A DNA stretch of 64,000 bases, taken from assembly GCF_026339935.1 (NCBI RefSeq), contig NZ_JAPEPX010000001.1, positions 310,001-374,000 on the forward strand. Reading direction: 5' to 3'. This DNA is from Streptomyces sp. NBC_01551 (lineage in GTDB: Bacteria > Actinomycetota > Actinomycetes > Streptomycetales > Streptomycetaceae). Each line of letters opens with the position of its first letter. Positions within the stretch are counted from its first letter, which is position 1. Shown here in pieces: positions 41,955-51,041 of this stretch. The translations under genes and the position numbers were made by a program. The notes below the pieces were generated by a model. That model did no database searches and was not told the origin of the DNA. It saw nothing but the letters and a program-made list of their open reading frames with translations.

Positions 41955-44423
41955 TTGCAATTCCGCACCCGTCCGCTCCTCCGTCGTGTCGCCCTCACCG
42001 GCGCCGCACTGCTGGCCGCCGCCGCGCTGCCGCAGTCGGCAGCGGCCGCTCCGGCGCCGCACGCGACGGACCGCGGCCCCTCCGCAGGCGGGCTCTCCGC
42101 CGTCATCCGGTACACCGAGAACGGCGTTCCGCACATCCTGGCGCAGGACTACGCGCACCTCGGGTTCGGCACCGGCTGGGCCCAGGCGGCCGACCAGGTG
42201 TGCGTGCTCGCCGACGGGTTCGTGACCGTCGCCGGTGAGCGCTCGCGCTGGTTCGGCGCGGACGCGGCGCCCGACTTCTCGCTCTCCTCGGCCACGAAGA
42301 ACCTCTCCAGCGACCTGTACTTCAAGGGCGTGCGGGAGTCCGGCACGGTCGAGAAACTGCTGGCCACCCCCGCCCCGGCCGGGCCCAGCAAGGACGTCAG
42401 GGAACTGATGCGCGGCTGGGCCGCCGGGTACAACGCCTGGCTGGCCCAGAACGAGATCACCGATCCGGCCTGCAAGGGCGCCGACTGGGTCCGCCCGGTC
42501 ACCGCCACCGACGTGGCCGCGCGCGGCTTCGCGGTGTCCGTGCTCGGCGGCCAGGGACGCGGCGTCGACGGGATCACCGCGGCGCGGCCGCCGGCCCGGA
42601 CCGGCGCCGGCGCCCGCCCGCAGGGGGCACAGCCCGCGCTCGACCCCGAAGCCGCGCTCGACCCCGAGGCCGCCGCCGAGGCCGCCCGGGCCTTCTTCGA
42701 CACCACCCGCTACGACATGGGCTCGAACGCGGTCGCCTTCGCCGGCTCCACCACGGCCTCCGGCGGCGGTCTGCTCCTCGGCAACCCGCACTACCCCTGG
42801 CAGGGCGGACGCCGGTTCTGGCAGTCGCAGCAGACCATACCCGGCGAGCTGAACGTCTCGGGCGGTTCACTGCTCGGCACGGTGGCGGTGAACATCGGCT
42901 TCAACGAGAAGGCCGCCTGGAGCCACACGGTCGCCACCGGCACCCCCGTCAACCTGCACCAGCTCACCCTGGACCCGGCCGACCCGACGGCGTACCTGAT
43001 CGACGGGAAGTCCGAGAAGATGACCGAGCGGAAGGTCACCGTCCAGGTGGCGGGCGCGGCTCCGGTCGCCCGCACCCAGTGGTGGACCCGCTACGGGCCC
43101 GTCATCACGAGCCTCGGCACGGGCCTGCCGCTGCCCTGGACGGCGGGCACGGCATACGCGCTGAGCGATCCGAACGCCTCGAACCTGCGCGGCTCCGACT
43201 CCGCCCTGGCGATGGGCAAGGCCCGCTCGGTCGCCGGCATCCAGGACGCCCTGCGGCGCACCCAGGGCCTGCCGTGGGTCAACACCGTCGCGGCCGACGC
43301 GGCGGGCGGCACGCTGTTCACCCAGTCCCAGGTGCTCCCCCGGATCACCGACGAGCTCGCCGCGCGCTGTTCCACCCCGCTCGGCAGGGCCACGTACCCC
43401 TCCTCGGGGCTCGCGGTGCTCGACGGGTCGCGCGGTGACTGCGCGCTCGGCTCGGACCCCGACGCGGTGCAGCCGGGCGTGTTCGGCCCCGGCAAGGCGC
43501 CGACGCTGCGCGACGCCCCGTACGCCGAGAACTCCAACGACAGCGCCTGGCTGGCCAACGCCGACCGGCCGCTGACGGGGTACGAGCGGATCTGGGGCAA
43601 TGTCGACAGCCCGCGGTCGCTGCGCACCCGCGGGGCGATCGAGGACGTGGCGGCGATGGCCGCGAAGGGCCGGCTGACGGTGGCCGACTTGCAGAAGCAG
43701 CAGTACGCCAACCGGGTCCCGGCCGGTGACCTGGCGGCCGCCGACGCGGCGAAGGCCTGCGCGGCCCTGCCCGGCGGCAGGGCGACCGGGAGCGACGGAG
43801 CCGCGGTGGACGTGTCGGCGGCCTGCGGGGTGCTGGCCGCCTGGGACCGTACGGCGGACGGCTCCAGCCGGGGCGCGCTGCTCTTCGACCGGTTCTGGCG
43901 CAAGGTGACGGCGGGCACGCCGGCCAAGGACCTGTGGCTGGTGCCGTTCTCGCCGGCCGATCCGGTACGCACGCCCCGTACGCTCAACCAGGCGGCGCCC
44001 GGCGTCGGGCGGGCCCTGGCGGACACGGTCACCGAGCTGAAGGCGGCCGGGATCGCGCTGGACGCCCCGCTGGGCGAGCACCAGTTCGTGGTGCGCGGCG
44101 GCGTCAGGCTGCCGGTGGGCGGCGGCACGGAGGCGCTCGGCGTCTGGAACAAGATCGAGGCGCCGTGGGACGCGGCGGCGGGCGGCTACGCGGAGGTCGT
44201 GCACGGCTCCAGCCACATGCAGGCGGTCGGCTGGGACGGCGGGCGCTGCCCGGTGGCGCGCACGCTGCTGACCTACGGCCAGTCGGCGAATCCGAACTCG
44301 CCGTACTACGCCGACCAGACGCGGCTGTTCTCCGAGGAGCGCTGGGTGAAGGCGCGGTTTTGCGAGTGGGACATCCTCACCTCGCCGAAGCTGAGGGTTC
44401 TCTGGCCGCGCGAGCGGCGCTGA
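41955..44423 (+). CDS. Exported penicillin acylase-family Ntn hydrolase
   Basis: An 822-residue precursor starting at TTG 41955 with GGGAGG four bases upstream; ATGs further upstream are not supported by a ribosome site. A signal peptide (RRVALTGAALLAAAALPQSA) is followed by the alpha-chain region. The Ntn motif GSNA near residue 256-259 gives Ser257 as the predicted N-terminus of the mature beta chain after autoproteolysis. Downstream GGLLLGNPHYPWQG and WTRYGPVITS (beta-chain oxyanion strand), NDSAWLANADRPLTGY and a C-terminal VGWDGGRCPVARTLLTYGQS match aculeacin/penicillin-acylase-like enzymes. Substrates include acyl-homoserine lactones, lipopeptides and beta-lactams. A quorum-quenching or peptide-modifying role is possible but unproven. 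Confidence 0.9.
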   Translation: MQFRTRPLLRRVALTGAALLAAAALPQSAAAAPAPHATDRGPSAGGLSAVIRYTENGVPHILAQDYAHLGFGTGWAQAADQVCVLADGFVTVAGERSRWFGADAAPDFSLSSATKNLSSDLYFKGVRESGTVEKLLATPAPAGPSKDVRELMRGWAAGYNAWLAQNEITDPACKGADWVRPVTATDVAARGFAVSVLGGQGRGVDGITAARPPARTGAGARPQGAQPALDPEAALDPEAAAEAARAFFDTTRYDMGSNAVAFAGSTTASGGGLLLGNPHYPWQGGRRFWQSQQTIPGELNVSGGSLLGTVAVNIGFNEKAAWSHTVATGTPVNLHQLTLDPADPTAYLIDGKSEKMTERKVTVQVAGAAPVARTQWWTRYGPVITSLGTGLPLPWTAGTAYALSDPNASNLRGSDSALAMGKARSVAGIQDALRRTQGLPWVNTVAADAAGGTLFTQSQVLPRITDELAARCSTPLGRATYPSSGLAVLDGSRGDCALGSDPDAVQPGVFGPGKAPTLRDAPYAENSNDSAWLANADRPLTGYERIWGNVDSPRSLRTRGAIEDVAAMAAKGRLTVADLQKQQYANRVPAGDLAAADAAKACAALPGGRATGSDGAAVDVSAACGVLAAWDRTADGSSRGALLFDRFWRKVTAGTPAKDLWLVPFSPADPVRTPRTLNQAAPGVGRALADTVTELKAAGIALDAPLGEHQFVVRGGVRLPVGGGTEALGVWNKIEAPWDAAAGGYAEVVHGSSHMQAVGWDGGRCPVARTLLTYGQSANPNSPYYADQTRLFSEERWVKARFCEWDILTSPKLRVLWPRERR

Positions 44424-44501
44424 CCGGGACCGGCGGGGCCGGCCGCGGCGGGGGCCTGCCGCGGCGGGCCCCCGCCGGACGCCGCCGCCCCCGCCGGGCG
44501 C

Positions 44502-45641
44502 TCACGGGCTGACGGCGAGGAAGAGGTACGCGGCCAGCAGGACGATGTGGACTCCGGCCTGGAGCAGGGTGGCGCGGCCCGGGACGATGGTGAGGGCGCT
44601 GACCACGACGGTGAGGGCCAGCAGCACCATGTGGATCGGGCCGAGGCCGAGCAGCAGCGGCCCGGAGAGCCAGATCGACGCCAGCGCGATCGCCGGGATG
44701 GTCAGGCCGATGCTGGCGATGGCGGATCCGTAGGCCAGGTTGAGGCTGGTCTGGACGCGGTCGCGGCGGGCGGCGCGGACGGCGGCCAGGGTCTCGGGGG
44801 CCAGCACCAGCAGGGCGATGATCACACCGACGACCGCGCCCGGCAGGCCCGCGCTGGCGACGCCCGCCTCGATGGTGGGTGAGACGGCCTTGGCGTCGCC
44901 GACGACGGCGACGAGCGCGACGAGCAGCAGCCCGAGGCTGATCAGGGCGTCCCGGGCGGAGGGCGGATCGGCGTGGCCCTCGTCCTCGGGACCGGGGGAG
45001 GCCGCGCCCGCCCCGGCCGGACGGCTCTGGGCGGCGCCGGTGTCGACGGGCAGGAAGTAGTCCCGGTGGCGGACGGTCTGCACCGCGATGAACACCCCGT
45101 ACAGGCAGAGCGAGGCGACCGCGGCGAAGGCGAGCTGGGCGGTGGAGAACTCGGGTCCGGGCTTGCTGGTGGTGAAGGTGGGCAGCACGAGGCTGAGTAC
45201 GGCCAGGGTGGCGACGGTGGCCAGGGCCGCGCCGGAGCCCTCGGCGTTGAAGACGGCCACCCGGTTGCGCAGGGCGCCGACGAGCAGGGACAGGCCGACG
45301 ATGCCGTTGCAGGTGATCATGACGGCGGCGAAGACGGTGTCGCGGGCGAGCGAGGAGGTCTTCGGGCCGCCGTCCGCCATCAGGGTGACGATGAGCGCCA
45401 CTTCGATGACAGTGACGGCGACCGCGAGGACGAGCGAGCCGAAGGGTTCGCCGACGCGGAGTGCGACGACCTCGGCGTGGTGGACGGCCGCCAGCACCGC
45501 GCCACCGAGGCAGACGGCGACCAGCGCCACCACGCCTGAGGGCAGGTCGCGTCCCCAGCTGAAGATCAGCGCCACGAGCGCCACCACGGGGACCACGAGG
45601 GTCCAGTCGGTCAGGGGGGATTTGCTCGTTGCCGTACTCAT
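44502..45641 (-). CDS. ChaA-type Ca2+/H+ (Na+/H+) antiporter
   Basis: A 379-residue CaCA-superfamily antiporter with about eleven hydrophobic segments in two halves. The two conserved ion-binding motifs are visible: HHAEVVALRVGEPFGSLVLA with VTVIEVALIV in the first half, and LVLAPETLAAVRAARRDRVQ with SLNLAYGSAIASIGLTIP in the second half; the Glu in each (GEP, APE) binds cation. Between the halves lies an acidic, Pro/Gly-rich loop (GAGAASPGPEDEGHADPP). It exports calcium or sodium against protons across the plasma membrane. ATG 45641 is preferred over TTG 45650. It stands alone. Confidence 0.9.
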   Translation of the reverse strand: MSTATSKSPLTDWTLVVPVVALVALIFSWGRDLPSGVVALVAVCLGGAVLAAVHHAEVVALRVGEPFGSLVLAVAVTVIEVALIVTLMADGGPKTSSLARDTVFAAVMITCNGIVGLSLLVGALRNRVAVFNAEGSGAALATVATLAVLSLVLPTFTTSKPGPEFSTAQLAFAAVASLCLYGVFIAVQTVRHRDYFLPVDTGAAQSRPAGAGAASPGPEDEGHADPPSARDALISLGLLLVALVAVVGDAKAVSPTIEAGVASAGLPGAVVGVIIALLVLAPETLAAVRAARRDRVQTSLNLAYGSAIASIGLTIPAIALASIWLSGPLLLGLGPIHMVLLALTVVVSALTIVPGRATLLQAGVHIVLLAAYLFLAVSP

Positions 45642-45769
45642 ATCGCCCAAGTTGCCAGAAGTGTCCTCCAGGTGCGGCGCATCGCGCGCTCCCGGGGCGT
45701 TGACGTGGCACTTCTCACGCCGTGCCGGGCGTGGCGAGTACGGTGACGAGGGCCCGGCGGTGGCCGCCG

Positions 45770-46120
45770 TCAGAGCCGGCGCTGGGCCGACTCGACCATG
45801 TCGTCGAGGCCCACGTTGAAGGCGATCGCGGCGTCGGGCGCGTGGCGTCGCACCAGGTTCACGATGGACTCGAAGAGCGGGAGCAGTTCCGGCGTCTTGC
45901 GCAGACCGCCGCCGACCACGACGACGTCCCAGGGGCGCTCGGCGAGCGCGGCGACGATCACGGACTCGGCCGACCCGTCGAAGACGAGCAGCGTCATGGC
46001 CGCGTCGATGCCGTGCTCGCCGAAACGGGCGAGCTCCTTGTCGAGGGAGGCGCGGAAGGGCTCCACGTCGATGCCGGGGACCGCGACCGGGTCTATACCG
46101 AGGACGAGTGCAGTAGACAT
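45770..46120 (-). CDS. Conserved small protein of unknown function
   Basis: A 116-residue soluble protein, Val/Ala-rich with a Rossmann-like alternation: TALVLGIDPVAVPGIDV at the start, TLLVFDGSAESVIVAALAER, WDVVVVGGGLRKTPELLPLF and a closing helix. I recall similar small proteins in actinomycetes but no function. No signal peptide or metal motif. Its start lies 25 bases after the stop of the upstream acyl-CoA synthetase, so it is the third gene of the nitronate monooxygenase operon and may be under the TCTGA-N7-TCAGA operator. Confidence 0.78.
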   Translation of the reverse strand: MSTALVLGIDPVAVPGIDVEPFRASLDKELARFGEHGIDAAMTLLVFDGSAESVIVAALAERPWDVVVVGGGLRKTPELLPLFESIVNLVRRHAPDAAIAFNVGLDDMVESAQRRL

Positions 46121-46145
46121 ACCGTCAGATTACCCAAGCGGTACG

Positions 46146-47714
46146 TCACATCGCGCGCTCGCGTCCCTCCCAGTACGGGTCGCGCAGCCGCCGCTTGTAC
46201 AGCTTGCCGTTCGGGTCACGCGGCATCGTCTCGATGAAGTCGACCGTCCGGGGCCGCTTGTAGCCGGCCAGCTGCCGCTCGCAGTGGTGCAGGATCTCGG
46301 CGGCCAGCGCGGCACTCGCGGCGAAGCCCTCCGCCGGCTCGATGACCGCCTTGACCTCCTCGCCCCAGTCGGCGTGCGGGATGCCGAAGGCGGCGGCGTC
46401 GGCGACCGCCGGGTGGGTGAGCAGGGCGGACTCGATCTCGGCGGGGTAGATGTTGACCCCGCCCGAGATGATCATGTCGATCTTGCGGTCCCGGAGGAAG
46501 AGGTAGCCCTCCTCGTCCATCAGGCCGAGGTCCCCGACCGTGAAGAAGTCGCCGATGCGGTTCCCCCGCGTCTTGACCTCGTCCTTGTGGTAGCTGAAGC
46601 CTCCGGTCCGCATCTTGATGTAGACGGTGCCGAGTTCGCCGGGCGGCAGCCGGTTGCCGTCGTCGTCGAAGATGGCGAGTTCGCTGATCGGCCAGGCCTT
46701 GCCGACGGTTCCCGGCTTCTTCAGCCAGTCCTCGGCGGTGGCGAAGGCGCCGCCGCCCTCGCTGGCCGCGTAGTACTCCTCCACGCAGCTGCCCCACCAG
46801 TCGATCATCGCCCGCTTGACGTGGTCGGGACAGGGCGCGGCGCCGTGGATGGCGTGCCGCATCGAGGAGACGTCGTGGGCGTCCTTCGTCTCCTGCGGGA
46901 GCGCGAGGAGGCGGTGGAACTGGGTGGGGACCATGTGGGTGTGCGTGCACGCGTGAGTGTCGATCAGGCGCAGCATCTGGGCCGGGGTCCACTTGTCCAT
47001 CAGGACCAGCGGGTGCCCGATGTGCAGGGAGGCGCCCGCGAACTGGAGTACGGCGGTGTGGTAGAGCGGCGAGCAGACCAGGTGGACGTTGCCGTCGAAG
47101 GGGCGGATGCCGAAGATGCCGAGGAATCCGCCGAGGTAGGTCTCCTCCGGGAGCTTGCCGGGCAGCGGGCGGCGGATGCCGCGCGGGCGGCCGGTGGTGC
47201 CGGAGGTGTAGTTCATGACCCAGCCGAGGGTGCGGTCCTCGGGAGCCGTGGCGGGCTGTCCGTCGAGGAGTTCGCCGTACGGCCGGAAACCCGCGACCTG
47301 TCCGACGGCGTAGCGGTGGCTCGCGGGGAGCCCGGCCTCGTCGGCGGCGTCGGTGGCGGCGTCGGCGAAGCGCTCGTGGGCGATGAGGACCTTGGCGCCG
47401 GAGTCGGAGACGATCCAGGCGATCTCGGGGCCGACGAGGTGGTGGTTGACCGGCACCAGGTAGAAGCCGGCCTGGGAGGCGGCGAGGTAGGCGGTGAAGA
47501 ACTCGACGCCGTTGGGCAGGACGACGGCGAAGACGTCGCCCGGCTCCATCCCGGCGGCGCGCAGGCCGTGGACGAGGCGGTTGACGTCGGCGTGCAGGCG
47601 GCCGGCGCTCCACTCCTCGCCGTCGGGGGCGATCAGTACGGTGCGGCCGGGGTCGGCGGCGGCCTGGGCCCAGAAGCCGTTGGGGGCCTGCTCTTCGGCT
47701 GACGTCACGCTCAT
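46146..47714 (-). CDS. FadD-type acyl-CoA synthetase in the nitronate monooxygenase operon
   Basis: A 522-residue ANL ligase from ATG 47714, with GAGGAG eight bases upstream overlapping the previous stop. Motifs: NYTSGTTGRPRGIRRPLPGK (P-loop, about 168-187), EEYYAASEGGGAFATAED (A5 region), FFTVGDLGLMDEEGYLFLRD (hinge) and MPRDPNGKLYKRRLRDPY (catalytic Lys). The overall sequence fits steroid-associated FadD enzymes (FadD3/FadD17-like). It sits directly after a nitronate monooxygenase; the same pairing is known for KstR-regulated gene sets in mycobacteria. The product would activate a steroid-derived or branched acid. Confidence 0.9.
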   Translation of the reverse strand: MSVTSAEEQAPNGFWAQAAADPGRTVLIAPDGEEWSAGRLHADVNRLVHGLRAAGMEPGDVFAVVLPNGVEFFTAYLAASQAGFYLVPVNHHLVGPEIAWIVSDSGAKVLIAHERFADAATDAADEAGLPASHRYAVGQVAGFRPYGELLDGQPATAPEDRTLGWVMNYTSGTTGRPRGIRRPLPGKLPEETYLGGFLGIFGIRPFDGNVHLVCSPLYHTAVLQFAGASLHIGHPLVLMDKWTPAQMLRLIDTHACTHTHMVPTQFHRLLALPQETKDAHDVSSMRHAIHGAAPCPDHVKRAMIDWWGSCVEEYYAASEGGGAFATAEDWLKKPGTVGKAWPISELAIFDDDGNRLPPGELGTVYIKMRTGGFSYHKDEVKTRGNRIGDFFTVGDLGLMDEEGYLFLRDRKIDMIISGGVNIYPAEIESALLTHPAVADAAAFGIPHADWGEEVKAVIEPAEGFAASAALAAEILHHCERQLAGYKRPRTVDFIETMPRDPNGKLYKRRLRDPYWEGRERAM

Positions 47715-47726
47715 GCGGCTCACTCC

Positions 47727-48833
47727 TCAGGCCCGGCCGGCGATGCGGTTGATGCGGTCGATGGCGCGTTCGAACCCGCTGGTGAGGTCGTCGAAGACGG
47801 CCTGGACGTCGCGTTCGGAGTTCATCCGGCCGACGATCTGCCCGACGGGGGTGCCGAGCAGCGGCTGGACCTCGTACTTCTGGATCCGCGAGACGGCCTC
47901 GGCGACGAGCAGCCCCTGGAGCGGCATGGGCAGCGCGCCGGGGCCGTCCGGGTCGTCCCAGGCGTCGGTCCACTCGGTGCGCAGCTGGCGGGCGGGCTTG
48001 CCGGTGAGGGCGCGGGAGCGGACGGTGTCGCCGGATCCGGCGGCGAGCAGCTTCTCGGTGAGGGCGCGGGAGTGCAGGTCGGCCTCGGTGGTGGTGAGCC
48101 AGAGGGAGCCGAGCCAGGCGCCCTGGGCGCCTAGGGCGAGTCCGGCGGCGATCTGCTCGCCGCTGCCGATGCCGCCGGCGGCGAGGACGGGGAGCGGGGC
48201 GACGGCCTCGGCGATCTCGGGGACCAGGACCATGGTGGCGATGTCACCGGTGTGGCCGCCGGCCTCGTAGCCCTGGGCGACGACGATGTCGATGCCGGCC
48301 TCGGCGTGGCGGCGGGCGTGCTTGGCGCTGCCGGCGAGGGCGGCGACGAGGACGCCGTGGTCGTGGGCGCGCGCGATGACGTCGGCGGGCGGGGAACCGA
48401 GGGCGTTCGCCAGGAGTTTGATGGGGTAGTCGAAGGCGACGTCGAGCTGGTTGCGGGCGACCTGCTCCATCCAGCCGGTGATCCGCCAGCCGGAGGCCTC
48501 GCCCTCGGCCAGTTCGGGTACGTGGTGCTTGGCGAGGATGTCGCGGACGAACTCGCGGTGCCCGGCCGGGATCATCGCCTCGATGTCGGCTTCGCTGATG
48601 CCGTCGACGGCCTTCTTGGCGGGCATCACGACGTCGAGGCCGTACGGCTTGCCGTCGGTGTGCTCCTGCATCCAGTCGAGGTCGCGCTTGAGGTCGTCGG
48701 GGGCGGTGTAGCGGACCGCGCCGAGGACGCCGAGGCCGCCGGCGCGGGTGATGGCAGCGGCGACCGCCGGGAAGGGCGTGAAGCCGAAGATGGCGTGCTC
48801 GACTCCCAGTTTCTTGCTCAGCTCCGTCTCCAT
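47727..48833 (-). CDS. Nitronate monooxygenase-family FMN enzyme
   Basis: A 368-residue TIM-barrel FMN protein from ATG 48833. It begins KKLGVEHAIFGFTPFPAVAA (phosphate-binding start of the barrel), then AGGLGVLGAVRYTAPDDLKR, VVAQGYEAGGHTGDIATMVL (FMN/active site His in GGHTG), LAAGGIGSGEQIAAGLALGA and GAWLGSLWLTTTEADLHSRA (FMN phosphate). The NMO family oxidises nitronates or reduces enoyl groups; members in steroid clusters (Rv3553-like) are of uncertain substrate. It is the first gene of an operon with a FadD and a small unknown. The operator TCTGA-N7-TCAGA lies 44 bases upstream. Confidence 0.9.
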   Translation of the reverse strand: METELSKKLGVEHAIFGFTPFPAVAAAITRAGGLGVLGAVRYTAPDDLKRDLDWMQEHTDGKPYGLDVVMPAKKAVDGISEADIEAMIPAGHREFVRDILAKHHVPELAEGEASGWRITGWMEQVARNQLDVAFDYPIKLLANALGSPPADVIARAHDHGVLVAALAGSAKHARRHAEAGIDIVVAQGYEAGGHTGDIATMVLVPEIAEAVAPLPVLAAGGIGSGEQIAAGLALGAQGAWLGSLWLTTTEADLHSRALTEKLLAAGSGDTVRSRALTGKPARQLRTEWTDAWDDPDGPGALPMPLQGLLVAEAVSRIQKYEVQPLLGTPVGQIVGRMNSERDVQAVFDDLTSGFERAIDRINRIAGRA

Positions 48834-48876
48834 GGGGCGCAGGATGCCGCAGGGCGGCGGCCGAGGGAAGAGATTT

Positions 48877-48893
48877 TCTGATGCTGTGTCAGA
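48877..48893. promoter_or_regulatory. TCTGA-N7-TCAGA operator upstream of nitronate monooxygenase (site 3)
   Basis: TCTGATGCTGTGTCAGA with TTT directly before it on the plus strand. Same arms and spacing as 17673-17689 and 35286-35302; the flanking TTTT...ATTCTTTG also resembles site 2. It lies between the nitronate monooxygenase start and the divergent serine hydrolase. Confidence 0.75.
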
Positions 48894-48978
48894 TTCTTTG
48901 ACGGCCGGTCGGTGCGGGGGGTGCGCGGCGGGCGGGCAGATACTTCGGGAGGGTGCGACAGCGGACAGGAGGGCCGGC

Positions 48979-51009
48979 ATGGACGGGGTCACGGGGGCGG
49001 TCGGGAACGGCGGCGAAGGCGGCAACGGCAGCGGTCGCGGGAAAGCAGCCACACCGGCACCCGCCGACCCACCCGCCGGCACATGGACCAGCGCGGACGC
49101 CGGCAGGAGTACGAGCACGCCGACCGGTACGGGGACCAGCCTGACCGCCGGCACAGGCACCAGCACACCCGTCGGCACGGGCACGCCCGCCGGTACAGGG
49201 GCCGGTGCGGGGGCTGCCGGAGTCCGGGCGCCCGGACTGAGCCGGCGCCGACTCGGCGCGCGGTTGCTCGCGCTCGGCGGGGTGCTCGTCCTGCACGCCG
49301 CGCTGCCCGGGTCGGCCGGGGCCGCGGGAAGCCCCGCCGAGCGGCGGGCCCTTCAGGGCCTGCGGCTGCGGTACGGGTCCGCCCGCCAGGCCGGGTTGCT
49401 GGACGCCCACCTGGAAGGGGTGGCGGACGAGGCGAGGCGGTTCCTGGGTCCATCCCCCGAACACCCTTACTACGCCGGTGCGGTGGTCCTCGCCGGGCGG
49501 GGCCGCACGGTCGCGCTGCACCGGGCGATGGGCCACGCCGTCCGGTACGCGGAGTACGACGGACGGACCGACCGGGTCCGGGAGTTCCCGGAGGCCGAGC
49601 GCATCCCGATGGCCGAGGACACGGTGTTCGACCTGGCCTCGCTGACCAAGCTGTTCACCTCGATCCTGGCCGTGCAGCAGATGGAGCGGGGCCGGCTGGA
49701 GCTGGAGGCCCCGGTGGTCCGGTACCTGCCGGAGTTCACCGGGGGCGGCAAGGAAGCCGTCACGGTCCGCCAGCTGCTGACGCACACCTCGGGGCTGCGC
49801 TCGTGGGCGCCCTTCTACCAGCAGCCCACCCGGGAGGCGCAGCTGAGGCTGCTGTGGTCGGTGCGACCGCAGGACACTCCGGGGACGGTGTACAGGTACT
49901 CCGACCTCAACCTGATCTCGCTCCAGCTGCTCCTGGAACGGATCACCGGTCGCACTTTGGACGCCCTGCTCCACGACGAGATCACCGCTCCGCTCGGGAT
50001 GCACCGCACTCGGTACAACCCGCCGCTCTCCTGGCGCCGGGTCACCGCCGCCACCGAGGTGCAGCGGCCGCCCTGGTCCGGCCTGGACCGCGGGCTGGTG
50101 TGGGGCGAGGTCCACGACGAGAACGCGTACGCCCTCGGCGGCGTCGCCGGCCACGCGGGCGTCTTCGGCACCGCCTGGGACCTGGCCGTCCTGGCCCGCG
50201 CCCTGCTCGACGGCGGCGTCTACGCGGGCAAGCGCATCCTGCGCCCCGCCTCCGTGGAGCTGCTCTTCACGGACTACAACACCGCGTTCCCAGGCGACGA
50301 CCACGGCCTCGGCTTCGAGCTCTACCAGCACTGGTACATGGGCGCGATGGCCACCCCGCACTCCGCCGGCCACACCGGTTTCACCGGCACCTCGATCGTC
50401 CTGGACCCCTCGACCGACTCGTTCCTGGTCCTGCTCGGCAACTCCGTCCACCCCGTACGCACCTGGCGCGCCGGCAGCGCCCCCCGGGTGGCGGTCGGCA
50501 ACCGGTTCGCCCGCGCCGTCCCGGTCCGTACCCGGCACGGCGGCCCGGCCTGGTTCTCCGGGATCACCCCGGGCGGCTCGGGGACCCTCACCCTGCCGCC
50601 GGTCGCCCCGGCCACGGGCGCGGCCCGGCTGCGCTGCGCCGTGTGGTGGGACACCGTCCCCGGCGAGGGCTCCTTCCACCTGGAGGCCTCGGCCGACGGC
50701 GCGACCTGGGAGCCGCTGCCCTTCAGCACGGTGCGGACCACCGGCGGAACCCCGGAGCAGTGGCCGTCCGGCTCCGCGGGCGGCTGGTCGGGCCGCATGT
50801 GGCACCGCCTCGAAGCCCCGCTCCCGTCCTGGGCGGGCCGCGAGGTGCGACTGCGCTTCCGGCACACCGCGACCGGCCGCTACGTCGGTCGGGGGATCTA
50901 CGTGGACGTCGTACGGGTGGCGGAACCGGCACGGCTCCTCTTCGCCGAGGACCGCCCCCGCGACGCGGCCCGCGTCGAGGCCACCGGCTGGACCAAGTCG
51001 GCCGACTAG
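48979..51009 (+). CDS. Exported beta-lactamase-fold serine hydrolase
   Basis: A 676-residue protein from ATG 48979 (GGAGGG five bases upstream). The first 95 residues are low-complexity Gly/Thr/Ala/Pro with TGTGTS-type repeats; then RRRLGARLLALGGVLVLHAA looks like a signal or anchor with a twin-Arg-like start, ending GSAGAAG. The catalytic domain shows SxxK as SLTK (about 221-224), YxN as YRYSDLN, and a late HTGFTG in the KTG position. These are class C beta-lactamase/DD-peptidase-type motifs, but esterase activity is equally likely. A C-terminal beta-rich domain of about 170 residues (LRCAVWWDTVPGEGSFHLEA, LRFRHTATGRYVGRGIY) follows. It is divergent from the nitronate monooxygenase operon. 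Confidence 0.85.
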   Translation: MDGVTGAVGNGGEGGNGSGRGKAATPAPADPPAGTWTSADAGRSTSTPTGTGTSLTAGTGTSTPVGTGTPAGTGAGAGAAGVRAPGLSRRRLGARLLALGGVLVLHAALPGSAGAAGSPAERRALQGLRLRYGSARQAGLLDAHLEGVADEARRFLGPSPEHPYYAGAVVLAGRGRTVALHRAMGHAVRYAEYDGRTDRVREFPEAERIPMAEDTVFDLASLTKLFTSILAVQQMERGRLELEAPVVRYLPEFTGGGKEAVTVRQLLTHTSGLRSWAPFYQQPTREAQLRLLWSVRPQDTPGTVYRYSDLNLISLQLLLERITGRTLDALLHDEITAPLGMHRTRYNPPLSWRRVTAATEVQRPPWSGLDRGLVWGEVHDENAYALGGVAGHAGVFGTAWDLAVLARALLDGGVYAGKRILRPASVELLFTDYNTAFPGDDHGLGFELYQHWYMGAMATPHSAGHTGFTGTSIVLDPSTDSFLVLLGNSVHPVRTWRAGSAPRVAVGNRFARAVPVRTRHGGPAWFSGITPGGSGTLTLPPVAPATGAARLRCAVWWDTVPGEGSFHLEASADGATWEPLPFSTVRTTGGTPEQWPSGSAGGWSGRMWHRLEAPLPSWAGREVRLRFRHTATGRYVGRGIYVDVVRVAEPARLLFAEDRPRDAARVEATGWTKSAD

Positions 51010-51041
51010 CCGGGGATGACGCGGTACGGCGCGTGAGGACG

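Noticed and set aside
30997..48833. A single contiguous catabolic gene cluster
   Set aside because: Genes for PaaK, YihY, acylase, ChaA and others are interspersed in both directions; only the shared operators link parts of it.
49030..49230. Coding doubt about the Gly/Thr-rich start of the serine hydrolase
   Set aside because: The ribosome site at ATG 48979 is good and the frame is continuous; low-complexity leaders before an anchor are common, so the long form was kept.
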